A stretch of 64,000 nucleotides of DNA from Hygrophila difformis (Eukaryota; Streptophyta; Magnoliopsida; Lamiales; Acanthaceae), in the NCBI GenBank assembly GCA_030278955.1, contig JAOANR010000003.1, positions 50,750,902 through 50,814,901 of the forward strand. The letters are read 5' to 3'. This document shows, piece after piece, positions 1 through 13,060 of this stretch. Every line of letters begins with the position of its first letter. Positions within the stretch are counted from its first letter, which is position 1. The notes below the pieces were generated by a model. It made no database searches. It was not told where the DNA came from and saw only the letters and a list, made by a program, of their open reading frames with translations. Both the position numbers and the translations under genes were made by a program.

Positions 1-1556
1 CAAGAATGTTTTACTTTCATAGTTTTCTGAAAATTAGTTTAACCTCAATAATATGGTTCAGCATCTTGGTTACTATCAACCTATTTATATTGCATACTTT
101 ATTGATGGATCTATATTCCTAATAAGCATGACTATGCAACCCTAATTCAACTATATTTCATGATTCGGTAATCCAGAATAATTGATCACGTTTAGATATT
201 TTAGTGAAAATAATTCATTGACATTATCTATGCTTTCATCGTCTTTACGAATATTGTTAGGAACTGATATATACATTCTCATTTGCAGACATACATTCCA
301 TGATCTAATCATTAATTGTATTAACAATCTCATTAATAGGGATTAGTATAGCAATATCTTTAAAAATATCTTGATTTGAAGTGATGCAGTTTATATTTGT
401 ATAAGTACTCTTAACAATTGTTGCTATAGTACATCTCCAAGATCAATACCAGATTTACAAATTACCACCACCTACATGAGGAATTCATTGTGCAAATTTC
501 TATCATATATAATTTTCATTGTAAGCAACATTTCTTATAGTATCTTGGGTTAATTAATCTTAAGTACATACTAATACTTGGAGTCCCCTCTTTCTAGTGA
601 CAGGATATATTGCAACGTATCACTAACATGGGTAAAAATTGACTTTTTATGATAGAGTCCACATTCTTTAAAGATTGATGACATTGACTTTTTTATATAG
701 TCATAGTAAAACAAAATGCGAGTGTGACTTTTTTCCATTGAAATCGAATGAGGATTTTAGTTAATTCAGACGGGCTAATAATCATTATATCAATCAAATT
801 TTTTTATCCAAATAATGAGCTTTGTTTTAATGAGAAGAGATATCAAATAATTTTCTGGGATAAGTTTTTTGCAGGTAGAATTCTCGTCACACTCCAGTGG
901 AATACAAAATCCAGAATATGCAGTCATATCTCTTTGAAGGAGTAGAGATGCTATTCCACTGGATGATCTATGCAACACAATATCACTTCTCCCACGAAGG
1001 CCTAAACATAATATTTTCTAGATAAATTATTGATAAATGTCTTGTCAGTTCCACCACGTAAAGAAAAAGAATTAACCCTCATCACTATCAGATATATACA
1101 TTATTTTATTATAAACATTCACCTACTCATTAATCAACAAACGTAATAGCTTAGCATGATCTGTCTTCATTTCTTCCTTATTATAATATGTCTCTTCTAG
1201 TATCAACAGATTATTTGTTTCAGATGTTAAAGCTTCATTCAGTACCGACATTCCAGAGAAACTTTTCAATTTATAGAATTTGCAGCATTTAGCCTTTCAA
1301 TTTCTAACAAAGCTAGATTTATATTTGTTCTTCGGTTAACTGCAAATATATTGAAATATAGATTAATGAAGTATTTCTTAAAAAATAGATTAAAAAAATT
1401 AACTTTTTCTTTATTTATTTATTGATGGATCTATTCGTATCCCAATAACTCTTTATACAATATATTCTTTTATTTATAATATGCTTTACGAAAATAACTA
1501 ATTTACTCTAAACCAATTATATATAGAATATGAATTTTCAAAATTCTCTTAAAAAT
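1..1556. other. AT-rich intergenic spacer
   Basis: No gene is visible. Frames on both strands are short and without recognisable domains. The stretch is AT-rich with no strong repeat structure, and I see no RNA gene or transposon terminus in it. Confidence 0.6.
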
Positions 1557-1884
1557 TACTCCCTCCGTCCCATTAATTCTATCCACTTTCGTCTTTGGTC
1601 CGTCCCATTCCATTTGTCTCATCCCTTTTTTGGATATAATAACTACAAACCTACTCCCATCACATCACAGTAATAAATAAATATATTAAAATTTCAAACA
1701 CACAACTATCATATCACAAATAAAAAATCAATTAACAATTCAAAACTCATTACAATCACATCACATAAATTCCTAATTTACCACAACTTTACCACTAATC
1801 TACCATTACATTAAATACTAATTATCCCACATAAAATACCGTTTCTAAAAGTTTTGAGACGCTTTTAACGGGACAGAGGGAGTA
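1557..1884. mobile_element. Stowaway-type MITE (Tc1/mariner-derived)
   Basis: The left end reads TA-CTCCCTCCGTCCC and the right end reads the inverse, GGGACAGAGGGAG-TA, with one mismatch between the arms. The TA on both sides is the Tc1/mariner target duplication. About 328 bp, AT-rich and non-coding, as is usual for plant Stowaway MITEs. Its interior (…ACTCCCATCACATCAC…) matches the outer MITE at 25400-26010, so both belong to one family. Confidence 0.85.
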
Positions 1885-2774
1885 TAATTTTTTGTATTAT
1901 TTTTAATATAATAAAATATAAATAAGATTTATACTATTTAGTATTTTTTTATATACAATTAGAATGATATAATTATAAAACATATTTTTTTAAAGATTAG
2001 CAACTATATAATTGTATATTAATTTTAGGAGAAGCGACATATTTTTGTAAGAATATGGCCTATATATACATTAATTAATATGTACAAATCTTTTCTATAT
2101 ATTTATTAATGCATCTTTTAATAATATAAATTTCATATATACACTGCGAATTCTATATAAATTAAAAATTAAATATCTTTTAAAAATAAAAAATTGAGAT
2201 TTCATATACACATTAATATATCTTTAATATAAATAAATAAATATGATGTGCAATGTATATTTTGATTATATCATTTACTACACCAAAAAAATATAACCAA
2301 AATTGTGACTAAACCTATAGAAAATTATCGGCATTACAATATGATCATCATATTGAAACATAAAAGAAATGTAATTCTTAGTTTCCAATACAGAACCTCG
2401 TCCTAATAATCCTATGGTGCAAAAATTCAAAATGCATATTCATGTCATAATAATCCTATGGTGTAAAAAACTCAAAATCTATAAATAAATAATAAATGCA
2501 GCAATAAAATCTAAAATAAATAAAATGTTGAATAATAAAATATAAAATAGATAAAATAAAAATACAAAATTTTAAATTTTATCTTTCAAATCTTTTTTAA
2601 AATTAATAAATCTCTCATGAATAAATACATAAATAAACACGAAAATCTAACATTAGTAAATTTAAAAATGCAAAATAAATAGATAAAATAAAAGTTACAA
2701 ATTTAAATTTCAAATCTTTCAAATATATTTAAAAGTGAAGATTATGAGAATTCCATATAAATTGGAAATTCCTT
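1885..2774. other. AT-rich intergenic spacer
   Basis: No gene is visible. There is a short direct repeat of the phrase TAATAATCCTATGGTG at about 2402 and 2447. The spacer ends at the left LTR of the retroelement array. Confidence 0.55.
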
Positions 2775-4681
2775 TGTAACACCCCCATTTTCAAAACATC
2801 AAAATAAAGGGGATGTTACCGCCACATCTCTTGGATAAAATACCATAACACACACATGACCAAGAGATGCTAAGGCTCTACTAAGAAAACATAACCTTTA
2901 TTCTCAAATCATGCATCATCCACAAATGTTTCAAAAATAATTATGCAGAAGACATTATGAATTTAAAGATAATTTTTATTAGCTAAAAATAAAACTTGAA
3001 AATCCCATCCCAATGCGTGCACGTGCCATGCCTACTCACTTGCGAATCCTGAAAAAGAGAAAAGAAAAACACACACACAACTCAGTATAAACTGGTAAGT
3101 TAACCACAGTTCCAAAAGGAAATAACCACATAAATGACATAACCACACAATTATATTTTCAATATGGTGGCGAATTAATATTGACGAGGACACTTTTTAC
3201 CGCATAAACCACATAGTCCGCATAATCCGCAAGTTCCTGTTGGAACAATGTCTAAACCTATAGCACCGGTGCCCTAACCTAGGCCCACAGGCGAGGTTAG
3301 GGGTTTAGACCCACAATACCGCATAGTCAAAGGTTCGTCAACCTGGATTTCATTAAATGTGTGACAGAGGGGGCGAGTTTCGTCGCTGGAGACCCGTCAC
3401 GGTCCTGCCCCTCAACCGCATAATCCGCACATATCCACATAATCCGCACATAAGCATCTACTCGTCAATACCAATTTGCCCACATTAATTTTTATACACT
3501 ATATCAATGAAAATCTTTCTTTACAAAAATGGATTTTCAAACATTCTACACCAATTTGGCTAACAGCACATCGTTAGGTCCTTTAAAATGTTTAATTAGC
3601 CCACAATCTCGACACAGACTCTGGAATCAACCACGACATACTAACTAATTAGATTACACACTTCTATATTTTAAGTAGATTAGGCATGGTTCTAATAAAA
3701 ATAAAAGTCCTAGCAGTACCTCAAAAGTTATTTCTTTATACTCAAAGAGAGCAGCCAACTTTGACTATGTCTGACATGAAAATTGCAGCAAGTAAACCTA
3801 TGTCTAAAGAGCCTACATTCACTCATTCGTAATAAAAATGATTTATATATATATATATATATACACAGAAAGGACATGTGTATATATGTCTGCACTCACC
3901 CATGGAAGCTGTGAAGCATGCAACTTATCTTAAAATGAAATTTATATATCACCAAGGTATTAACTTGCCAATCTTGCCATGACTGTCGGACGGATAAAAT
4001 TTGCTAACACCAGAAGACAAATTGGGGTGATTAAAAGATAGGATTTTCAGGTAGGAGATGAGTCTATTACACTTCACAAACTGGTAAAAAAACAAACATA
4101 CACAAACTCCTACTTGACAGAAACTTCCAAAATAATCCTAGGAGAGGAATAATTAAATGATGATATAATTAAAAAGGGGTCAAAGATAGTAGACTCGTGA
4201 TCACAAATAGACAGAACACTACCAAAACAATTTATGAGACAATGCTAGCAGATTGGAGAGACACAAAATGGATATAGGAAAAGGTGAATTAACTTACAGT
4301 GACGATTTAGCAAAGATGGGGAAGAAAGGGTTGCTACTGGACAACATGATCGGGAAGAGACTGGATTGAGAGGCGGCGTCAAACTCCAAGAGAAATATGA
4401 TGTGAGTTTAGGGTTTATTGAGGATATTTAAAATCTCAGCTAGTTGCTTGACCGCACCAAATTACAGCTAGTTGTTTGGATTTGAACCCCCAAAATCTCA
4501 TATCATATCTAACATCTTTCCTTCCCTGCCATCCCTTTGAATTTTGAGTTGGATAACATCCGTATCCATTTTTTTTATATCTATGCATATCTAATCTCTA
4601 CAATTAAATTGTTCTAATTAACTTAATTATATAAGTACCAATGCTATTATTATTATTATTACTATTTTTACGGGTATCACA
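2775..4681 (-). repeat. LTR copy 1 of the LARD-like array
   Basis: 1907 bp. The plus strand reads TGTAACACCCCC at the left and GGGTATCACA at the right. Contains a TA microsatellite near 3844-3863 whose length differs among the three copies, giving a simple way to tell them apart. Confidence 0.85.
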
Positions 4682-5317
4682 ATCTACCCTCCTTAAAAAT
4701 CGACTTCGTCCTCGAAGTCGTCTAATGTTTAAGGATAGAATAATTCTTGTAGGTGTTCAAAGAAATGTGACTATCTTAGAACTTAAGGTCTCCCGATAAA
4801 GTTAGGATCGATGCTAAAGTAGGAGGTCTATGTTGAATATGAGAAGTTATATCTACTAATAACAAGTCAAAATATGAACTCAATCCAGGATAAGAATTCG
4901 CGGACTTAGAAGACTTAGTTCATAGCTAAAGGATATTCTAGGTTCATAGACACGAAGCAAACAGTGAGGCTACATATGCAATCAAGCAAGGAAATGAATT
5001 GAATGCGAGTATTATAAATTCGAATTAAGGAATTCACAAAGTATACTCCATTGAATGCACATGTATGCTTATGACCCATCCCAAGTTTGAAAAAATAATT
5101 TTGTGCATAATTTTTTTAAAAAAATTTATGCAGGAGAGAACTTTGATGGATTTCTAGAAACAAATATAATGGTACTATAATAATCAGTTTTTTTTTTAAT
5201 CAAATATTCTTATAGGTTTGAAAATTTATACATAGTTTTTATAGAAATAAGGCTAAGCATATTTATATACTCTTAAAAATAGTGGCCCGAAAGAATCGAA
5301 CCGCTCTGATACCACTT
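4682..5317 (-). other. Non-coding internal segment 1 of the LARD-like array
   Basis: 636 bp between LTRs with no credible coding frame. At 4682-4700 the minus strand gives the polypurine tract (AAGGAGGGTAGAT) next to the LTR. Beside it is an inverted repeat, GACTTCG-TCCT-CGAAGTC. At the other end is the primer binding site. Confidence 0.8.
5301..5314 (-). promoter_or_regulatory. Primer binding site, initiator tRNA-Met type (copy 1)
   Basis: The minus strand reads TGGTATCAGAGCGG, 3 bp inside the LTR end. This is the standard complement of the 3' end of plant initiator tRNA-Met and fixes the element on the minus strand. The equivalent site of the second unit is at 7848-7861. Confidence 0.85.
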
Positions 5318-7229
5318 TGTAACACCCCCACTTTCAAAACATCAAAATAAAGGGGATGTTACCGCCACATCTCTTGGATAAAATACCATAACACACACAT
5401 GACCAAGAGATGCTAAGGCTCTACTAAGAAAACATAACCTTTATTCTCAAATCATGCATCATCCACAAATGTTTCAAAAATAATTATGCAGAAGACATTA
5501 TGAATTTAAAGATAATTTTTATTAGCTAAAAATAAAACTTGAAAATCCCATCCCAATGCGTGCACGTGCCATGCCTACTCACTTGCGAATCCTGAAAAAG
5601 AGAAAAGAAAAACACACACACAACTCAGTATAAACTGGTAAGTTAACCACAGTTCCAAAAGGAAATAACCACAGTAAATGACATAACCACACAATTATAT
5701 TTTCAATATGGTGGCGAATTAATATTGACGAGGACACTTTTTACCGCATAAACCACATAGTCCGCATAATCCGCAAGTTCCTGTTGGAACAATGTCTAAA
5801 CCTATAGCACCGGTGCCCTAACCTAGGCCCACAGGCGAGGTTAGGGGTTTAGACCCACAATACCGCATAGTCAAAGGTTCGTCAACCTGGATTTCATTAA
5901 ATGTGTGACAGAGGGGGCGAGTTTCGTCGCTGGAGACCCGTCACGGTCCTGCCCCTCAACCGCATAATCCGCACATATCCACATAATCCGCACATAAGCA
6001 TCTACTCGTCAATACCAATTTGTCCACATTAATTTTTATACACTATATCAATGAAAATCTTTCTTTACAAAAATGGATTTTCAAACATTCTACACCAATT
6101 TGGCTAACAGCACATCGTTAGGTCCTTTAAAATGTTTAATTAGCCCACAATCTCGACACAGACTCTGGAATCAACCACGACATACTAACTAATTAGATTA
6201 CACACTTCTATATTTTAAGTAGATTAGGTATGGTTCTAATAAAAATAAAAGTCCTAGCAGTACCTCAAAAGTTATTTCTTTATACTCAAAGAGAGCAGCC
6301 AACTTTGACTATGTCTGACATGAAAATTGCAGCAAGTAAACCTATGTCTAAAGAGCCTACATTCACTCATTCGTAATAAAAATGATTTATATATATATAT
6401 ATATATATATACACAGAAAGGACATGTGTATATATGTCTGCACTCACCCATGGAAGCTGTGAAGCATGCAACTTATCTTAAAATGAAATTTATATATCAC
6501 CAAGGTATTAACTTGCCAATCTTGCCATGACTGTCGGACGGATAAAATTTGCTAACACCAGAAGACAAATTGGGGTGATTAAAAGATAGGATTTTCAGGT
6601 AGGAGATGAGTCGATTACACTTCACAAACTGGTAAAAAACAAACATACACAAACTGCTACTTGACAGAAACTTCCAAAATAATCCTAGGAGAGGAATAAT
6701 TAAATGATGATATAATTAAAAAGGGGTCAAAGATAGTAGACTCGTGATCACAAATAGACAGAACACTACCAAAACAATTTATGAGACAATGCTAGCAGAT
6801 TGGAGAGACACAAAATGGATATAGGAAAAGGTGAATTAACTTACAGTGACGATTTAGCAAAGATGGGGAAGAAAGGGTTGCTACTGGACAACACGATCGG
6901 GAAGAGACTGGATTGAGAGGCGGCGTCAAACTCCAAGAGAAATATGATGTGAGTTTAGGGTTTATTGAGGCTATTTAAAATCTCAGCTAGTTGCTTGACC
7001 GCACCAAATTACAGCTAGTTGTTTGGATTTGAACCCCCAAAATCTCATATCATATCTAACATCTTTCCTTCCCTGCCATCCCTTTGAATTTTGAGTTGGA
7101 TAACATCCGTATCCATTTTTTTTTATATCTATGCATATCTAATCTCTACAATTAAATTGTTCTAATTAACTTAATTATATAAGTACCAATGCTATTATTA
7201 TTATTATTACTATTTTTACGGGTATCACA
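5318..7229 (-). repeat. LTR copy 2 (shared central LTR) of the LARD-like array
   Basis: 1912 bp. It serves as one LTR for both neighbouring internal segments, the signature of unequal or intra-strand recombination between LTRs rather than three separate insertions. Confidence 0.85.
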
Positions 7230-7864
7230 ATCTACCCTCCTTAAAAATCGACTTCGTCCTCGAAGTCGTCTAATGTTTAAGGATAGAATAATTCTTGTAG
7301 GTGTTCAAAGAAATGTGACTATCTTAGAACTTAAGGTCTCCCGATAAAGTTAGGATCGATGCTAAAGTAGGAGGTCTATGTTGAATATGAGAAGTTATAT
7401 CTACTAATAACAAGTCAAAATATGAACTCAATCCAGGATAAGAATTCGCGGACTTAGAAGACTTAGTTCATAGCTAAAGGATATTCTAGGTTCATAGACA
7501 CGAAGCAAACAGTGAGGCTACATATGCAATCAAGCAAGGAAATGAATTGAATGCGAGTATTATAAATTCGAATTAAGGAATTCACAAGTATACTCCATTG
7601 AATGCACATGTATGCTTATGACCCATCCCAAGTTTGAAAAAATAATTTTGTGCATAATTTTTTAAAAAAATTTATGCAGGAGAGAACTTTGATGGATTTC
7701 TAGAAACAAATATAATGGTACTATAATAATCAGTTTTTTTTTTTAATCAAATATTCTTATAGGTTTGAAAATTTATACATAGTTTTTATAGAAATAAGGC
7801 TAAGCATATTTATATACTCTTAAAAATAGTGGCCCGAAAGAATCGAACCGCTCTGATACCACTT
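7230..7864 (-). other. Non-coding internal segment 2 of the LARD-like array
   Basis: Nearly identical to 4682-5317, with polypurine tract and tRNA-Met primer site in the same places. No coding capacity. Confidence 0.8.
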
Positions 7865-9767
7865 TGTAACACCCCACTTTCAAAACATCAAAATAAAGGG
7901 GATGTTACCGCCACATCTCTTGGATAAAATACCATAACACACACATGACCAAGAGATGCTAAGGCTCTACTAAGAAAACATAACCTTTATTCTCAAATCA
8001 TGCATCATCCACAAATGTTTCAAAAATAATTATGCAGAAGACATTATGAATTTAAAGATAATTTTTATTAGCTAAAAATAAAACTTGAAAATCCCATCCC
8101 AATGCGTGCACGTGCCATGCCTACTCACTTGCGAATCCTGAAAAAGAGAAAAGAAAAACACACACACAACTCAGTATAAACTGGTAAGTTAACCACAGTT
8201 CCAAAAGGAAATAACCACATAAATGACATAACCACACAATTATATTTTCAATATGGTGGCGAATTAATATTGACGAGGACACTTTTTACCGCATAAACCA
8301 CATAGTCCGCATAATCCGCAAGTTCCTGTTGGAACAATGTCTAAACCTATAGCACCGGTGCCCTAACCTAGGCCCACAGGCGAGGTTAGGGGTTTAGACC
8401 CACAATACCGCATAGTCAAAGGTTCGTCAACCTGGATTTCATTAAATGTGTGACAGAGGGGGCGAGTTTCGTCGCTGGAGACCCGTCACGGTCCTGCCCC
8501 TCAACCGCATAATCCGCACATATCCACATAATCCGCACATAAGCATCTACTCGTCAATACCAATTTGCCCACATTAATTTTTATACACTATATCAATGAA
8601 AATCTTTCTTTACAAAAATGGATTTTCAAACATTCTACACCAATTTGGCTAACAGCACATCGTTAGGTCCTTTAAAATGTTTAATTAGCCCACAATCTCG
8701 ACACAGACTCTGGAATCAACCACGACATACTAACTAATTAGATTACACACTTCTATATTTTAAGTAGATTAGGCATGGTTCTAATAAAAATAAAAGTCCT
8801 AGCAGTACCTCAAAAGTTATTTCTTTATACTCAAAGAGAGCAGCCAACTTTGACTATGTCTGACATGAAAATTGCAGCAAGTAAACCTATGTCTAAAGAG
8901 CCTACATTCACTCATTCGTAATAAAAATGATTTATATATATATATATACACAGAAAGGACATGTGTATATATGTCTGCACTCACCCATGGAAGCTGTGAA
9001 GCATGCAACTTATCTTAAAATGAAATTTATATATCACCAAGGTATTAACTTGCCAATCTTGCCATGACTGTCGGACGGATAAAATTTGCTAACACCAGAA
9101 GACAAATTGGGGTGATTAAAAGATAGGATTTTCAGGTAGGAGATGAGTCTATTACACTTCACAAACTGGTAAAAAAACAAAACATACACAAACTCCTACT
9201 TGACAGAAACTTCCAAAATAATCCTAGGAGAGGAATAATTAAATGATGATATAATTAAAAAGGGGTCAAAGATAGTAGACTCGTGATCACAAATAGACAG
9301 AACACTACCAAAACAATTTATGAGACAATGCTAGCAGATTGGAGAGACACAAAATGGATATAGGAAAAGGTGAATTAACTTACAGTGACGATTTAGCAAA
9401 GATGGGGAAGAAAGGGTTGCTACTGGACAACATGATCGGGAAGAGACTGGATTGAGAGGCGGCGTCAAACTCCAAGAGAAATATGATGTGAGTTTAGGGT
9501 TTATTGAGGATATTTAAAATCTCAGCTAGTTGCTTGACCGCACCAAATTACAGCTAGTTGTTTGGATTTGAACCCCCAAAATCTCATATCATATCTAACA
9601 TCTTTCCTTCCCTGCCATCCCTTTGAATTTTGAGTTGGATAACATCCGTATCCATTTTTTTTATATCTATGCATATCTAATCTCTACAATTAAATTGTTC
9701 TAATTAACTTAATTATATAAGTACCAATGCTATTATTATTATTATTACTATTTTTACGGGTATCACA
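7865..9767 (-). repeat. LTR copy 3 of the LARD-like array
   Basis: 1903 bp. In minus orientation this is the outermost 5' LTR. It has a shorter TA tract (about 8935-8948) than the other two copies. The right flank starts CATAT. Confidence 0.85.
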
Positions 9768-11591
9768 CATATATTTCAAAAACTGAAAATCTTTAATAAA
9801 TAAATAAATAAATGCGAAAATCAAAATTAATACACTAAAAATACAAAAATCTATAAAAATTAGAAATTGGAAATGGAGACACTACATTAAATTTAGGATA
9901 GGTTGTTCACTAATGCTTTAATATATATATAGATTATGTCTTGAAAATCTAAAAAATTTAAATTGTCTTGGGAATAGACGCAAATTATATCTATTATCAC
10001 CCTAAAAATACCTATATCCCAAAAATTAAAATTACCTTAAAACTAATCCAAATTATATCAAAGATTATTACCATAAATAAATTAATAATATATGTATACC
10101 TAATAGTAGGATAGCAAAAAAAAAATAAAATAAAATTGAGAACTAAAATTCAAGCATATCAAGCATAATTGATAGAAATTATTATTTTAATAGTAGGATA
10201 TGGATATTTCTATTTCTCATTTCTTTTGATTTACTGAAATGATAAATTTGGGTTAATCAATCTGTTGAGCCTATAACATGTATTTTTAATTTTGTTATGC
10301 TTATGTAGAGCTGTGAAAATATGATGGACCTATTAGGCTTGCCCATTTTGTCATCTTAAAAACTGGGTTGGGTTGATCATAAGAAGACCTGTTTAAAAAC
10401 AAGCTTAAACGAGCTAGACCGTGTGCCAAGCTATTTTTTTGTTTTAAATTTGTCATGATAACCTTATTTGGAATCATATAATGTTAGTTTGATGTTGTAA
10501 TATTTTTTAAAAAAATATTATTTATAAATTTATAAAACTAATGTTAATTGGGAATTTGAAACCAATTTTAATGCTCATCATATATGACATGTCCTCTTTA
10601 ATATTACCAATATTCAATCGATAGAGACCTAAATGGGTCAGCCCGTGGGCCGACACATTGAGGGCTACCTCTAATAATAAAAATTATAAATTTAATATGC
10701 AAAGTAGGATTATTCTTGAATATACATTTTTTTTACAAAGTAGGATTATTCTTGAATAGATTAAACAGAATTTATTCAATGGTTGAAATCATAATTTGTA
10801 GTGATGATTATGATGATTGTGACAAAATATATGAATTTGTGTTGTGAATGTGGAATGCAAAATTTTTGAATGTGGTTGGATTTGCGGATTGACCACCAAT
10901 TTAGGACCACTTCTAATTATAAAGATTGTATATTTAATGTTCTATAAATGAAATTTTTATAATATATATAAAATTTAATTTACAATTAAAGATAATAATT
11001 TAAATGCTCGGTGACTGTTGTGCAATATATTTAATTTTTGAAACAAATATTAATCAATATTCAATCGATAGGACCCTAAATGGGTCAGCCCGCGCCTCTA
11101 ATAATAAAAATTATAAATTAAATATTGCATACATGGAAATTTTACAATATTTATAATATTCTTTTCTTTCGCAATATTTATAAAAGTTTATAATATTATT
11201 CTGTTATAAATAAAAATATATATATATTTTTTTATTACAATCGACGTGTCCATCCCTCTAGAATAATTAATCGACATGTTCAGGTCCATTCTATAGAAGA
11301 ATTAATAGACATTATTCCTTCATGATTTCAATTGATCTCCATCACCAAAATTTCAGTAATTAAGAGTTTTTAAACGGGAGCGAATAGTAAAATCTTATTA
11401 AGAAAGAATTGGAAATTTCAAACGGGATATTTAGTATATTAAGTTTAAAATTTACGAAAAACCATAAACCCTAAATTGCATCTATGTGAAAGGCATATGT
11501 TTGGAGATTTTATATGCATTTTAAATGTTAAAGGATCTTTTACGCAATTTTAGAATCATGTGTTCAATTGTTAGGATTTTTTTCTTTGGAG
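9768..11591. other. AT-rich spacer with short direct repeats
   Basis: No gene is visible. A segment of about 80 bp around 10612-10700 is repeated with changes at about 11052-11130; both contain TATTCAATCGATAG and CCTAAATGGGTCAGCCCG. A shorter duplication (AAAGTAGGATTATTCTTGAATA) occurs at about 10701 and 10736. These look like degraded transposon remnants, possibly the body of the Helitron whose end is at 11619, but I cannot assign them. Confidence 0.5.
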
Positions 11592-11592
11592 A

Positions 11593-11619
11593 CCGCGCAT
11601 CACGCGGGTGGAGTACTAG
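11593..11619 (+). mobile_element. Probable Helitron 3' terminus
   Basis: A GC-rich hairpin (CCGCG-CATCA-CGCGG, 11593-11607) stands 8 nt before CTAG (11616-11619), which is followed by T (11620). Helitron 3' ends have this form: a short hairpin, then CTRR, inserted before T. The GC-rich stem is conspicuous in AT-rich surroundings. I could not fix the 5' TC end, so the element length is unknown. Confidence 0.5.
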
Positions 11620-11842
11620 TACCTAAATAAATACAATACTTTACGGAATCATTACCTATACAACATACATTCAAAAGAATTCAACAGAAAATGTGTTGCA
11701 AACAAACATGTCTATACCCGTATCCAAGAAGTTAATATAAATCATCGGAATTGAATATCACTTAATTGGAATATGTTAATAGGGTTGGCAATAATATACT
11801 AAAAAGTGTTCATGTCCAACGATTTAATATAACTTAATATAA

Positions 11843-12388
11843 CTAAAAAGTGTTCAGGAACTCCTCACGGCCCTGGCCATCTCTTCTGAGGCGATGTTCC
11901 GAATCTGTCATGAACAACCATCTCTTCTGAGGATATCCCAACAAAGCCTGTAAACATAATATTGCGGGCATGAGTCTATTCTTTTCACTGACCCGCAGAA
12001 TGTGGGGTTCTTTCAAGATAATGGAAACAACCTCCCTGCAAGAAAATCCAATGTCTAAAACAAGAAAAAACTTGAATTTTGGCCGGATGGTTTTTTGAAC
12101 ACTTGCCACAAGTATTTCAGGCCTGGATTTCAAGCTTTTCTTCAATTCAGATTTGGCGAAGCCAAATTCCTTGAGATATGACGTTGTTGACTCGTATTTT
12201 TCCAAATTATGTTTCGTCTTCACAAGTTTTAAAACAGTTACAACACTCGAAACTACTTTGGGAGAAAACTTGTTCTTGTGCAGCGTCAATTCCAACTCAC
12301 TGGGCTTTTTCCAAGATTTGGCTACAAATGAAGAGAATTGAAGCAAAGAAAATGAGAAAGAAGCGTGTGTGAGTGCAAAAACAAACAC
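11843..12388 (-). pseudogene. Truncated mTERF gene copy (copy C)
   Basis: An open frame of 181 codons matches the N-terminal half of the intact mTERF at 13061-14227: presequence, the SWKKPSELE block, KFSPKVV, YLKEFGFAKSELKKSL and the IILKEPHILRVSEKN repeat. After about residue 155 the similarity becomes poor and the frame ends in unrelated sequence, so about half of the helical repeats are missing. The upstream sequence (12389-12640), including a 5' splice donor with canonical GT near 12618, also matches the upstream part of the intact gene. It is therefore a genomic duplicate and not a retrocopy. mTERF proteins need the full superhelix to bind nucleic acid, so this copy is unlikely to work, though it could be transcribed. 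Confidence 0.75.
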
Positions 12389-13060
12389 GAAAAATGTCTT
12401 CTTAAATGTGCTGTAATCATGACTAATGAAATCTAAAATCGAAAAGGGATAGCATGCTAGTGGTAGGTACCTATTGGTCGAGTGACTCGAGATGGTAAGA
12501 TGTTCGAAGAAATGTTAGGAAGAATTGGAGTTCATAATCATAAGAGTCAAATTTGAGACTTGAATTCGTAAATATGGTACGGATTACCGTAATCCCGGGG
12601 GAGGGCCAAAACACTTACCTGAAGAAACTGAAGACGGTGGTGGATGAGAGCAGGCACCCGAATGCACCAGAAATCAGATACAATGCTTTAACCTATATAA
12701 AACCAAATATTCATCAAAGTTTTCGCCTCAACAAGTAGCAAGACCAAATATTCATCTAACTTAACCTGCAGTAACGAGAAGGAAGACCATATATTTTCAT
12801 CAAAGTTAGATCAACACCACCAAGCAAGTCTGATAGGCTAAAAAACCAAGCATTACTCACTCAACAGTCAATACAGACTACAGAATATATGTGACATCAA
12901 ATCGCAAAGGTAAGCAAAACCATACCATATAGGCTGACAACCAAGATCGCAACTCTGTCGGGCAGATTTGACCCAGCTACACCATAAGATACCTATGATA
13001 ATCAGCAACTACAGGGGAAAAAATCATATGGATAGTTTTTGAAGATTTGATGGAAGTTCT
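12389..13060 (-). other. 5' leader of mTERF copy C and 3' flank of mTERF copy A
   Basis: 12389-12660 is the upstream leader of copy C, alignable with 14228-14470, with a GT splice donor (minus strand CTTCAG-GTAAGTG) at about 12618. From about 12700 to 13060 lies the 3' flank of the intact gene, in which I see no other gene or element. Confidence 0.55.

Larger units (their letters stand above)
2775..9767 (-). mobile_element. Tandem LARD-like LTR retroelement array (LTR-int-LTR-int-LTR)
   Basis: Three near-identical LTRs of about 1.9 kb (2775-4681, 5318-7229, 7865-9767) alternate with two near-identical 0.63-kb internal segments (4682-5317, 7230-7864). On the minus strand each LTR starts TGTGATACCC and ends GGTGTTACA, fitting the TG…CA rule. 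A primer site for initiator tRNA-Met (TGGTATCAGAGCGG) follows each LTR-internal boundary 3 bp downstream, and a purine-rich tract lies at the other end. The internal part has no gag or pol frame, so the element is non-autonomous. Single-base changes and TA-repeat length differences are the only differences I see between copies, so the array is recent. The flanks (TCCTT left, CATAT right) do not form a target duplication, which fits unequal recombination between copies. The LTR shares its TGTAACACCCC and GATGT-ACCGCCACATCTC blocks with the solo LTR at 36093-38637. Confidence 0.88.

Noticed and set aside
2275..2330. CTACACCAAAAAA resembling a CACTA transposon end
   Set aside because: No inverse end was found within reach, no 3-bp target duplication, and the resemblance stops after a few bases.
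5290..5320. Possible tRNA gene: TGGTATCAGAGC with GGTTCGATTC on the minus strand
   Set aside because: No cloverleaf can be built around it. It is exactly at the LTR border and repeats in both units, so it is the primer binding site.
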